Assembly: GCA_045544955.1 (NCBI GenBank) | Contig: JAZPZY010000017.1 | Span: 1 to 45,679, forward strand | Direction of reading: 5' to 3' | Origin: SIG701 sp045544955 | Lineage (GTDB): Bacteria; Bacillota; Clostridia; Oscillospirales; CAG-272 | DNA: 45,679 nt | Shown: one piece after another, positions 30,661-37,937 of the stretch | Numbering within the stretch: the first letter of the stretch is position 1 | Layout: each line of letters starts with the position of its first letter | The notes under the pieces: model-generated | Database searches by the model: none | Told to the model about the DNA's origin: nothing | The model's input: the letters and a program-made list of their open reading frames with translations, nothing else | Program-made: the position numbers and the translations under genes

Positions 30661-32655
30661 TTATCCCCGCGGCTTTTTCGTGCGGTTCTGTGATCCCGCT
30701 TTGCTCCGGGTGTTTTTGATTTGTTTTTTCTGCGTTTCTCCCCGTCTGCCGTTGCTTTTGGCGTTTGCTTTTTTTGCAAGCTGTCCCTTTCTGCCCTTGC
30801 CGGCTGGGGATTTGGCGGCGGATCTGCGGGCAGGGGCCGGTGCACCGCCCAGGAGCTCGTAAAGGGCATCCTCCCGCCCGGCGGCAATCAGCCCTTCCCG
30901 GATGAGGGCGTGATTCTCTTTTCGCCGCCACTGAAGCAGGGCACGCTGGAGCTTCTTCTCTTTATAATCCGTGGGCGTGTAGACGGGTTTCATGGTGAAC
31001 GGATCCAGCCCCGTGTAATACATTACCGTGGACGCCGTACCCGGCGTGGGATAAAAATCCTGCACCTGCTCCGGAGCAAGACCGATCCGCTTCGTATATA
31101 ACGCCAGCTCAATGGCATCGTCCAGGGTGCTTCCCGGATGAGAAGACATGAGATAGGGCACCAAAAACTGCTGTTTCCCGATGGAATCGGTAATTTTCTG
31201 GAATTTCTGCCGGAACGCATCGTATACGGCCACGTCCGGCTTGCCCATGTGGGCAAGGACGTTTGAGGCACAGTGCTCCGGTGCCACCTTCAACTGTCCG
31301 CTGACGTGATCCTGCACCAGCTTTCTGAAAAACGTGTCGTCCTTATCCGCTAAAAGATAGTCAAACCGGATACCCGATCGGATGAATACCTTCTTCACTC
31401 CCGGCACCGCTTCAATGGCACGGAGCAGCTCCACGTATTCCCTGTGATCCGCTTTCAGATTGGCACAGGGCTTTGGTGCCAGACACCGCTTGTTCATGCA
31501 TACGCCGCTTTTCAGCTGTTTTTCACAGGCAGGGCTTCGGAAGTTGGCCGTAGGCCCGCCCACGTCATGAATGTAGCCCTTGAAATCCGGCATGGCGGCG
31601 ATCTCCTTCGCCTCTGCCACACAGCTTTCAATAGAACGGGAACGGACGCTTCGCCCCTGATGGAACGCCAACGCACAGAAATTACATCCGCCGAAGCATC
31701 CCCGGTTGTGGGTGATGGAAAATTTCACCTCGGAAATGGCCGGCACACCGCCCATGGATTCGTACATGGGATGATACGTCCGGGTGTAGGGCAGGGCGTA
31801 TACCTTGTCCAACGCCTCGCGTTCCAGCGGCGGACTGGGCGGATTCTGCACCAGCATCCGATCGTCGTAGTATTCCACGATGGCACATCCGGCCACCGCA
31901 TCGTTGTTGGCGTATTGCACGGCAAACGCTTTGGCGTAGGTTTTTTTATCCGTTTTCAGCTGATCGTAATCGTATCCCACGGGCTGGCCGTTATCATCCA
32001 GACCGCCGGCGACGGGGAAGTGAACGGCATCGCCCCGTTTCGCCAGAAACGCCGTGCCGCGTACGTCCCGGATCTTTTTTACCGGGATGCCCCGATCCAG
32101 CAGCTTTGCAATACGGGTGATGGACGTCTCTCCCATGCCGTAGGAGAGAAGATCCGCCCGGGCATCCACCAGAATGGAACGGCGAACCTTGTCGTCCCAA
32201 TAATCGTAATGGGCGAACCGACGGAGGGATGCCTCCAGACCGCCGATGATGACGGGCACGTCTCCGTACGCCTCCCGTATGCGGTTGCAGTACACCACGG
32301 TGGCCCGATCGGGACGCAGACCGGCCTTGCAGCCTGGGGAGTAGAAATCCTCGCCGCGCCGTTTTTTTGCCGCCGTGTAGTGTGCCACCATGGAGTCGAT
32401 ATTGCCGGCGGAGACCAAAAAGCCCAGCCGGGGCTTTCCAAATTTTTTGAAATCGTCCGTGTTCCGCCAGTCCGGCTGGGGAAGCATGGCAACGAGAAAT
32501 CCGGCGGCCTCAAGCACCCGGGAGATCACGGCAGGGCCAAAGGACGGATGATCCACGTAGGCGTCACCCGTTACGTATACGAAATCCGGCACGTCCCGTC
32601 CAAGGTCGTGAAACTCCTCGGGCGTTACCGGAAGAAACTTTCTGTTTTCGCTCAT
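30661..32655 (-). CDS. YgiQ-family radical SAM protein
   Basis: This 664-residue protein matches the widespread YgiQ family (UPF0313). It has the N-terminal segment DFVYVTGDAYVDHPSFG, GGLEASLRRFAHYDYWDD and the radical SAM cluster motif in RGCFGGCNFCALAFHQGR (CxxxCxxC). VGGPTANF and the C-terminal block VPYLMSSHPG/DFYPTPGTAST are also family blocks. The last 60 residues are Lys/Arg-rich and probably disordered. The reaction is not established. Start: the ATG at 32655 follows GGGAGG; the extra 50 codons upstream lack a ribosome site. Confidence 0.92.
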   Translation of the reverse strand: MSENRKFLPVTPEEFHDLGRDVPDFVYVTGDAYVDHPSFGPAVISRVLEAAGFLVAMLPQPDWRNTDDFKKFGKPRLGFLVSAGNIDSMVAHYTAAKKRRGEDFYSPGCKAGLRPDRATVVYCNRIREAYGDVPVIIGGLEASLRRFAHYDYWDDKVRRSILVDARADLLSYGMGETSITRIAKLLDRGIPVKKIRDVRGTAFLAKRGDAVHFPVAGGLDDNGQPVGYDYDQLKTDKKTYAKAFAVQYANNDAVAGCAIVEYYDDRMLVQNPPSPPLEREALDKVYALPYTRTYHPMYESMGGVPAISEVKFSITHNRGCFGGCNFCALAFHQGRSVRSRSIESCVAEAKEIAAMPDFKGYIHDVGGPTANFRSPACEKQLKSGVCMNKRCLAPKPCANLKADHREYVELLRAIEAVPGVKKVFIRSGIRFDYLLADKDDTFFRKLVQDHVSGQLKVAPEHCASNVLAHMGKPDVAVYDAFRQKFQKITDSIGKQQFLVPYLMSSHPGSTLDDAIELALYTKRIGLAPEQVQDFYPTPGTASTVMYYTGLDPFTMKPVYTPTDYKEKKLQRALLQWRRKENHALIREGLIAAGREDALYELLGGAPAPARRSAAKSPAGKGRKGQLAKKANAKSNGRRGETQKKQIKNTRSKAGSQNRTKKPRG

Positions 32656-32730
32656 AAAAACCTCCCATTCGATGGATTGTGAGGGGGATGCGAAGAAAAA
32701 GGACGCCCCGTGGGATTTCCTTGGTATGGT

Positions 32731-32888
32731 TGTGGAAAACCGGCGGCGAACGGTTGTTTTTTGTGGGAAATAGCGGAAAATGACGCAGATGTTGTGTTCG
32801 AACAAACGCTCGGCGGCATATGTTGAGGCATTTCCGCCTGAAAATCCACAGAGAGTTTTCCACAGGATGTGGAAAACCGTGTGGAAAA
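32731..32888. repeat. Cluster of TGTGGAAAA 9-mers (DnaA-box-like)
   Basis: The 9-mer occurs at 32731-32739, inverted at 32856-32864, and again at 32868-32876 and 32880-32888. The middle two form a perfect 10-bp palindrome with a 3-bp gap (32855-32877). It differs from the DnaA box TGTGGATAA by one base. The cluster lies in the 328-bp gap upstream of the ygiQ-like gene, where no other gene is seen; a hairpin at about 32943-32966 closes the gap near gtrA. Confidence 0.6.
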
Positions 32889-32983
32889 GTCCACCATTTT
32901 TTGGAAAACTGCGTGAGGAAGCCCCAGTCTAAAGTTCTTTGTCAAACTTTCTTTCAAGAAAGTTTGGTTTTCCGGATCGTTTG

Positions 32984-33394
32984 TTACTTCTTTCTGAAAA
33001 CCAATAATTTGCCCGTCACGTAGTTCAGAATCACCGTCAGAACCGCTACCGGGATTTTGGCGATGCCTTCGGAAACAGATGCCACGTCCACCATCAGATA
33101 CAAGAGAAGCGTCTCCACACCGAAGGAAAACAGCCGGGAGGCGATAAACACCAGCATCTCCTTCAAAACGGGGAGAAGTCCGCTAACATGGCTTTCAAAT
33201 ACCCAAAGCTTGTTTGTGATATAAGCCACCAGTACCGCACCGATCCAGGCAATCACCTGTGCCCACAGATAGTGCATGCCCAAAAAGAGCAAGGCGTAGT
33301 ACAGGATAAAGTTCACCACCGTGGTGACTACACCGAAAAACAGATAGCTTACCGTTTCCCGGTGTTTTTTCAGAAGAGATAGTATCGTTTCCAT
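32984..33394 (-). CDS. GtrA-family membrane protein
   Basis: This 136-residue protein has four transmembrane segments in the GtrA pattern (SYLFFGVVTTVVNFILYY, then NKLWVFES and the C-terminal NYVTGKLLVFRKK). GtrA proteins are thought to flip or handle lipid-linked sugars for cell-surface glycosylation. Its ATG overlaps the rnmV stop by one base (TAATG), so it is co-translated as the last gene of the DUF1934-holA-rnmV-gtrA operon. Confidence 0.85.
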   Translation of the reverse strand: METILSLLKKHRETVSYLFFGVVTTVVNFILYYALLFLGMHYLWAQVIAWIGAVLVAYITNKLWVFESHVSGLLPVLKEMLVFIASRLFSFGVETLLLYLMVDVASVSEGIAKIPVAVLTVILNYVTGKLLVFRKK

Positions 33395-34014
33395 TATGGC
33401 TTGTCCTCCGCGTCCAGAATCGACGCCGCCTTGTTCAGAAATTCCTCTTTCGTAAAGAGAATGTTCACCGCACCCAAAAGGGCCCCGGATGTCATGTCTG
33501 CCGGCAGTCCTATGGCAGTGGATACCTTGTCCCGCCGGGCTGCCGCATCGGCGGCACCGGTGAGCCCCAGCGCAAACAGATCCGTTTTCGTTATGCCGCC
33601 CCGGCTCGATGCGGGTGCCGCATTATCGTTTTCGGCAAATGGCGAAAATAACTTCCGCAAAAGGGAATCGTCCATGCCTTCCACTCCCAGAGTGCCTTCC
33701 TTGGATGGGGAAGATTTCCGCCGTTCTTTTCCGGCGATCTGGGGAATATACAGATGGATCACCTTTTCCGGCGGTAACGCCGAGGCAATGTGGGAGCGGA
33801 TCACCTTGCCGGCACCGTCGCTGTCCGTCAGCACGATCACACCCCGGGGAGCCGCCAGCGTGCGGATCAGGGAAAGCCGTTCCTTTTTCTTGAAGATCCC
33901 GAATCCGGCCGTTTCCAGGATCTCGGCGTCGATCACGCCGGACAGGCGGATCTTGTCGTATCGCCCTTCTACGATCACCGGATAGGGGATCCGCAGTTTT
34001 GCCTTTTCAGCCAT
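33394..34014 (-). CDS. rnmV: Ribonuclease M5 family toprim protein
   Basis: RNase M5 trims 5S rRNA precursors in low-GC Gram-positives. This 206-residue protein has the toprim motifs VIVEGRYDKIRL (Glu near residue 16) and VIVLTDSDGAGK (DxD near residue 60). A variable middle region (SSPSKEGTLGVEG) and the C-terminal DUF4093-like helical part complete it. Start: the ATG at 34014 lies inside the end of holA (8-base overlap). The much longer frame upstream is the opposite-phase image of holA. Confidence 0.85.
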   Translation of the reverse strand: MAEKAKLRIPYPVIVEGRYDKIRLSGVIDAEILETAGFGIFKKKERLSLIRTLAAPRGVIVLTDSDGAGKVIRSHIASALPPEKVIHLYIPQIAGKERRKSSPSKEGTLGVEGMDDSLLRKLFSPFAENDNAAPASSRGGITKTDLFALGLTGAADAAARRDKVSTAIGLPADMTSGALLGAVNILFTKEEFLNKAASILDAEDKP

Positions 34015-35065
34015 TTTTTCGTCCTTTCCCTGCACCCAGCGGAATCGTGCATACGAAACGTTCCAAGGGAATGTAGCCGAGGGAGGCGGATTTGCACAGA
34101 CGGTCGGCCTCAATGCACCGCTGCAGTGCGGCGGCAAGCCGGGGCGTGCCGAATCCGGCGGCGGCCCGCAGATAGATGCCTGCCTTGTATTCGTGCATGT
34201 GCAGTGTTTTGGCAATTTCCGCCTTTTCTGCACCGTTTTCGACAAGCGCCGAAACGGTGAGGAGATCACTCATTACCCGGGAGAGTGCGGAGAGAACGGC
34301 AATGGGTTCCTCTTTTCGCTTTTTATATACGTCCAATGCGGCGAGAGCCGCCGTGCGGTCTCCGGCCAGAACGGCGTTGGCCAGTGCAAAGGCGTCTTCC
34401 CGGATGCCGGGCGAGGTGACGAAGCTTACGTCCTCCGCTGTGACCGCCGTGCCGCCTTTGGATTTCACGTAGCAGATCACCTTGTCGATCTCTTTGGAAA
34501 GGGTGGTCATATCCGGGGCACACCGATTCAGAAGAAGCAGGGAGGCGTTTTCATCAAGAGTCAGTCCTTCTTCTTCAAAATGCCGGATCGCCCATCGGCG
34601 GAGCTTTTCGCCGCTTTGCAGTGCGAACTCTACCGGCTGGAGATATTTTGTGAGCAGCTTGAACAGTGCGGAGGGCTTTTTTGACGTGCCCGGATCCAGC
34701 GTGTCACGGGGGCAGAGCATTACCAGCACCGTGTCCGGCATCTCTGCAAAATCTTCCAGGATCTCGGCGAGCGCCTTTCTTTCCTTATCCTTCCATGCGT
34801 TGGCGGACGGCGGCGTGATCTCCACGAATTTCTTCGGTGCCATCATGGGCGGTGACGCCACGGCACTTGCCAGCTTTGTGAAATCGCCGTCCTCCAGCGT
34901 GAGGGAGAGGCAGTTGAAATCTTCCAGCCCCGGCGGACAGTCCTGAAGGGCGGCGTCCCGGAGCTTCCCAAGATAGAATTTTTTCAGATAATCCTCGTCG
35001 CCCCAGAGAAGATAGCCTCCCGAAGGGCCGTTTTTAATGGCGGCACGCAGTTCTGTTTCTGTCAT
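34007..35065 (-). CDS. holA: DNA polymerase III delta subunit
   Basis: HolA loads the sliding clamp as part of the clamp-loader complex. This 352-residue protein is of usual length and has the family pattern: LLWGDEDYLKKFYLGKL at the start, KFVEITPP, the SKEIDKVICY segment and the C-terminal helical domain (ALALANAVLAGDRTA-type repeat, here DAFALANAVLAG). AAAGGAACGG precedes the ATG. It starts 33 bases after the DUF1934 gene and overlaps rnmV, placing it in the middle of the minus-strand operon. Confidence 0.92.
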   Translation of the reverse strand: MTETELRAAIKNGPSGGYLLWGDEDYLKKFYLGKLRDAALQDCPPGLEDFNCLSLTLEDGDFTKLASAVASPPMMAPKKFVEITPPSANAWKDKERKALAEILEDFAEMPDTVLVMLCPRDTLDPGTSKKPSALFKLLTKYLQPVEFALQSGEKLRRWAIRHFEEEGLTLDENASLLLLNRCAPDMTTLSKEIDKVICYVKSKGGTAVTAEDVSFVTSPGIREDAFALANAVLAGDRTAALAALDVYKKRKEEPIAVLSALSRVMSDLLTVSALVENGAEKAEIAKTLHMHEYKAGIYLRAAAGFGTPRLAAALQRCIEADRLCKSASLGYIPLERFVCTIPLGAGKGRKNG

Positions 35066-35098
35066 AAGCCGTTCCTTTTTCTGAATTTGTGTGTTTCG

Positions 35099-35626
35099 TC
35101 AGTGGGGGATCACTTGCATCGTCAGTTTCGTTCGGTTGGTGGTCACGCCGCCGATGCGGAGCGAATAATCCGCACAGGCCGTGCCGCCTTCCTCCGTTAT
35201 GTCGTTTGTGAGCTTGTAGGTCATGGTGGTCACGTCCAGGGGCATGACCGGCGTCTCATACAGCCCGGAATGAAAGCGGCCGGCCTCCAGTACAAGGGTG
35301 GAGTTGACCGCCCCTTCCCGGATGATCGTCAGAATCTTCCGATCGCTTTTGAGAAAGGTGATCTTCGTTTCCGTCCCTTCCATGCCGGAAAGCTCGCTTT
35401 CCTTATAGCGGATGGTGCAGCGTCCGTCCGCATCAAAATCCATAAGGGCTGCGGTGGTCAGCTCCATCACGTCTTCCCCGTCCGGATCGGGGGATTCGGG
35501 AACGATCCGTTCCACCGAATCCAGAATCAGATTTTCCTCCGCCGGGGAGATGCTGGTGTCTCCTGCCCGGGGCGGCACGTAATCACCGCGGCGTGCGGTG
35601 ATGATTTTCAGAGTAATGCTTTTCAT
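35099..35626 (-). CDS. DUF1934 (YwiB-like) beta-barrel protein
   Basis: This 175-residue protein matches the DUF1934 group, lipocalin-like beta-barrels found in Firmicutes and of unknown role. Features are GRCTIRYKESELSGMEGTETKITF, GRFHSGLYETPVMPL and SLRIGG in the last strand. It is the first gene of the operon with holA, rnmV and gtrA; AAGGA lies 7 nt before the ATG. A small lipophilic ligand is possible from the fold but unproven. Confidence 0.85.
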   Translation of the reverse strand: MKSITLKIITARRGDYVPPRAGDTSISPAEENLILDSVERIVPESPDPDGEDVMELTTAALMDFDADGRCTIRYKESELSGMEGTETKITFLKSDRKILTIIREGAVNSTLVLEAGRFHSGLYETPVMPLDVTTMTYKLTNDITEEGGTACADYSLRIGGVTTNRTKLTMQVIPH

Positions 35627-35675
35627 AGTATATCCTTATAAAAACGTTTTCAAGAGCATATAATTATACAGTATA

Positions 35676-35704
35676 ACTATATCACAAAATACTCCGTCCG
35701 TCAA
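35676..35704 (-). promoter_or_regulatory. Promoter of the DUF1934-holA-rnmV-gtrA operon
   Basis: On the minus strand, TTGACG (35704-35699), a 17-bp spacer and TATAGT (35681-35676). Confidence 0.8.
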
Positions 35705-35775
35705 GGGATAGAGGGAAAATCGGCCGGGAATAGAGCCGCGGACGGCCGGGAAAACTACGGCGGGAGGTGTTCGTT

Positions 35776-36186
35776 ATGACAGGAAAAATCGCCCTTTCTC
35801 TTTTGCTTTCGGTTGTGCTGTTTGCCGTTCCGGTTTCGGCCGTGTATCCCAACGCCGCCGAGGAGATCGTCCTTGCCGAATATATCGCCGGGGAAGCGGA
35901 CGGGGAGCCGTACGCCGTCCATCTTGCTATGGCGGCGGCACTTCTGAACCGTCTCACGGATCCCCGGTACCCGGATACGGTCAGCGGTGTTCTGTCTCTG
36001 TTGGGGTACCGCACCCGGCGGCATACGGAGTCCTACGTCTTTGCCCGGTCTGCCGTCCGTGCGGCCGCCGAGGGAATGGACATCACCGGCGGCGCCACGG
36101 CGTGGGCAAAAGCCGATACAGAAAAAGCCGCCCGGCTCACAGAAACCTTCCGGGTGGAAGATTTTGTGTTCGGGCGGGAAGGATAA
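35776..36186 (+). CDS. Cell wall hydrolase, SleB/CwlJ family (Hydrolase_2)
   Basis: This 136-residue protein has a signal peptide (about 1-24, cleaved near VSA-VYP) and the Hydrolase_2 domain with LAEYIAGEADGEPYAVHLAMAAALLNRL-type sequence (split here over residues 37-62). The Glu in IAGEA is the expected catalytic residue. SleB/CwlJ enzymes cut peptidoglycan, classically spore cortex during germination, which supports a spore-forming lineage. Start: ATG at 35776 after GGAGGTG; the GTG nine bases earlier lies inside that site. It stands alone with a terminator behind. Confidence 0.88.
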   Translation: MTGKIALSLLLSVVLFAVPVSAVYPNAAEEIVLAEYIAGEADGEPYAVHLAMAAALLNRLTDPRYPDTVSGVLSLLGYRTRRHTESYVFARSAVRAAAEGMDITGGATAWAKADTEKAARLTETFRVEDFVFGREG

Positions 36187-36187
36187 G

Positions 36188-36215
36188 AAAAAGACTGCCA
36201 TAACGCAGTCTTTTT
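36188..36215. terminator. Bidirectional terminator
   Basis: AAAAAGACTGC (36188-36198) pairs with GCAGTCTTTTT (36205-36215) between convergent genes. Confidence 0.85.
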
Positions 36216-36457
36216 CACTGTAATTCTTGTTCTAACATTTCAAAATCCGCTGTGCTGAAAAATTCACCCAGTGAAATCTCAAATCCATCGCATAATTTTT
36301 TGATCGTAACAATACCGGGGTTTTTACTTTCTCCGTTCAAAATGCTTTTTACAGTGGCTTGCGGAACGCCGGCAAGTAAGCTAAGTCCATTGGGTGTTAT
36401 ACCGCGCTCTTTGCAAAGCTGTCGGATTCGCAATGCTACAACCTGCTGTGTCTTCAT
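36215..36457 (-). CDS. Small XRE-family repressor
   Basis: This 80-residue protein is almost only a Cro/CI helix-turn-helix: RIRQLCKERGITPNGLSLLAGVPQATVKSILNG, then IVTIKKLCDGFEISLGEFF. Start is a choice among GTG 36466, ATG 36463 and ATG 36457; AAGGTG upstream best fits ATG 36457 (8-nt spacing). It is divergent from the metallo-beta-lactamase lipoprotein, with three palindromic operators in between (36475-36573), so it very likely represses both itself and its neighbour. The signal it responds to is unknown. Confidence 0.85.
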   Translation of the reverse strand: MKTQQVVALRIRQLCKERGITPNGLSLLAGVPQATVKSILNGESKNPGIVTIKKLCDGFEISLGEFFSTADFEMLEQELQ

Positions 36458-36474
36458 TCGCATCACACCTTATT

Positions 36475-36573
36475 GAATGATATATCACTAAATATTATAT
36501 ATCATGGGCGGATTTTTTGTTAGTGATTCATCACTATGTCATAATTGTGGTTTATAATAGTGATATATCACTA
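36475..36573. promoter_or_regulatory. Divergent promoter region with three TAGTGA-x4-TCACTA operators
   Basis: Operator copies lie at 36475-36490 (degenerate left half), 36521-36536 (TAGTGATTCATCACTA) and 36558-36573 (TAGTGATATATCACTA, a perfect palindrome). The plus-strand -10 TATAAT is at 36553-36558, touching the third operator. A minus-strand -10 TATAAT lies at 36499-36494, with its weak -35 (TAACAA) overlapping the second. The placement allows one repressor to shut both promoters. Confidence 0.85.
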
Positions 36574-36587
36574 AATCGGAGCGTGTT

Positions 36588-37811
36588 TTGAAGATGTTAA
36601 AGAAAAAATTGTTTGCCTGGCTTTGTATATGCATGCTATTGTTGACAGGTTGTGAAATAACTACCGCACCGGCGGAGACGACTACCGCGCCGGCGGAAAC
36701 GACCACCGCGCCAGCGGAAACGACCACCGCGCCGGCGGAAACGATTACCGTGCCGGCGGAGACGACTGCAAATACTAGTTCCAAGGCACAGACAGACTCT
36801 ATTCCCGTTCCGTCCACTTTTTCCATCCATTTCATTGACGTGGGGCAGGCAGATGCCGCACTTGTAGAGTGTGATGGGCATTATATGCTCATCGACGGCG
36901 GAAACAAAGGAGATTCGGACACCATATACAGCGTTCTCAAACGAACCGGCGTGCCCAAATTGGACCTGGTAGTGGCAACGCACGCTCATGAGGACCATGT
37001 GGGCGGTCTGCCGGGTGCGTATAATTATACTGATGCGGCACTCACGCTTTGCTCTGTCACTGATTACGACAGTGATGCATTTCGGGATTTTAAAAAGTAT
37101 GCCGACAAAAAAGGCGGCGGTGTGACTGTGCCGAGCGTTGGAGATTCTTATACGTTGGGAAGTGCATCCGTAACGGTCATTGGGGTGAACGGCGGCGATG
37201 ATGCCAACAATACATCCATCGTATTGATGATTCAGTATGGGGATACCTCTTTTCTGTTCACCGGCGATGCGGAACGGGAAGCAGAGCAGACGATCCTTGA
37301 CAGAGGAACTGCACTGCAGGCGGATCTTCTCAAGGTGGGGCATCACGGCAGTGATACGTCTACAACATATCCTTTTCTAAGAGAGATTATGCCTAAGTAT
37401 GCCGTAATATCGGTTGGAAAGAATAATGCGTACGGACATCCCACAGAGAATACGCTGAGCCGTTTGCGGGACGCGGACGTGCAGGTTTTTCGTACGGATC
37501 TGCAGGGCGACATCTATTGCACGAGCGATGGTAAGACCGTCACTGTGACTGTTGAAAAAAACGCCAATGCGGATACGCTCACACCCGGCGTTGCGGAAAC
37601 GGAACCGCCCAAGGCGGAAACGACCGCCCCCGTCAAAACAGAGACTTCTGTGGGACAGGAGTATATTTTGAACACCAATACGAAAAAGTTTCACTATCCT
37701 GCCTGTTCCAGCGTGAAGAGAATGAGCGAAAAAAACAAAGCGACTTACACGGGAACCCGCGAAGAAGTGATTCGCATGGGATACGATCCGTGCGGCAACT
37801 GTCATCCGTAA
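36588..37811 (+). CDS. Lipoprotein with ComEC-like metallo-beta-lactamase domain and Cys-rich C-terminus
   Basis: This 407-residue protein has a lipobox (LLLTGC, Cys22), then a TTAPAET repeat linker (about 25-60). The metallo-beta-lactamase domain (about 77-330) has HAHEDHVGG as HxHxDH, TGDAE with the bridging Asp, and GHHGS. The C-terminal 50 residues (YPACSSV ... CGNCHP) resemble an Ada-type zinc-binding module. It is anchored outside the membrane. ComEC-type domains are nucleases or hydrolases of DNA uptake, but many stand-alone homologues have unknown roles. TTG at 36588 has GGAG at 6 nt; ATG at 36594 is an alternative. Repressed, probably, by the divergent XRE protein. Confidence 0.82.
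   Translation: MKMLKKKLFAWLCICMLLLTGCEITTAPAETTTAPAETTTAPAETTTAPAETITVPAETTANTSSKAQTDSIPVPSTFSIHFIDVGQADAALVECDGHYMLIDGGNKGDSDTIYSVLKRTGVPKLDLVVATHAHEDHVGGLPGAYNYTDAALTLCSVTDYDSDAFRDFKKYADKKGGGVTVPSVGDSYTLGSASVTVIGVNGGDDANNTSIVLMIQYGDTSFLFTGDAEREAEQTILDRGTALQADLLKVGHHGSDTSTTYPFLREIMPKYAVISVGKNNAYGHPTENTLSRLRDADVQVFRTDLQGDIYCTSDGKTVTVTVEKNANADTLTPGVAETEPPKAETTAPVKTETSVGQEYILNTNTKKFHYPACSSVKRMSEKNKATYTGTREEVIRMGYDPCGNCHP
36660..36764 (+). repeat. Five tandem 21-bp coding repeats
   Basis: Five copies of a 21-bp unit (ACTACCGC(A/G)CCGGCGGA(A/G)ACG) encode TTAPAET-type heptads linking the lipid anchor to the enzyme domain. Near-identity at DNA level makes copy-number slippage likely between strains, in whole-codon steps. 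Confidence 0.9.
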
Positions 37812-37887
37812 CAAACGAAAAAAGACTGCCGCGCGTTCTGCATCGACAGTCGGAAATGTGCTGTTCCTTCAAGTTTTTTGAAGGAAC

Positions 37888-37926
37888 GCGGGGGAACTTT
37901 TTGCAAAAAGTTCCCCCGCATCTTTT
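37888..37926. terminator. Strong terminator between convergent genes
   Basis: A 15-bp stem (37888-37902 with 37905-37919) is followed by ATCTTTTT. A second hairpin, TTCCTTCAA/TTGAAGGAA, precedes it at 37864-37886. They separate the lipoprotein gene from asnS. Confidence 0.85.
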
Positions 37927-37937
37927 TCATATTCTAT

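Noticed and set aside
31444..32682. 412-codon plus-strand frame opposite the YgiQ-family gene
   Set aside because: Antisense shadow; no family features.
32731..32888. Replication origin
   Set aside because: The 9-mers differ from the DnaA consensus, and no dnaA, dnaN or AT-rich unwinding region is nearby.
36660..36764. Possible CRISPR-like repeats
   Set aside because: The 21-bp units are contiguous without spacers, in frame and encode a TTAPAET linker.
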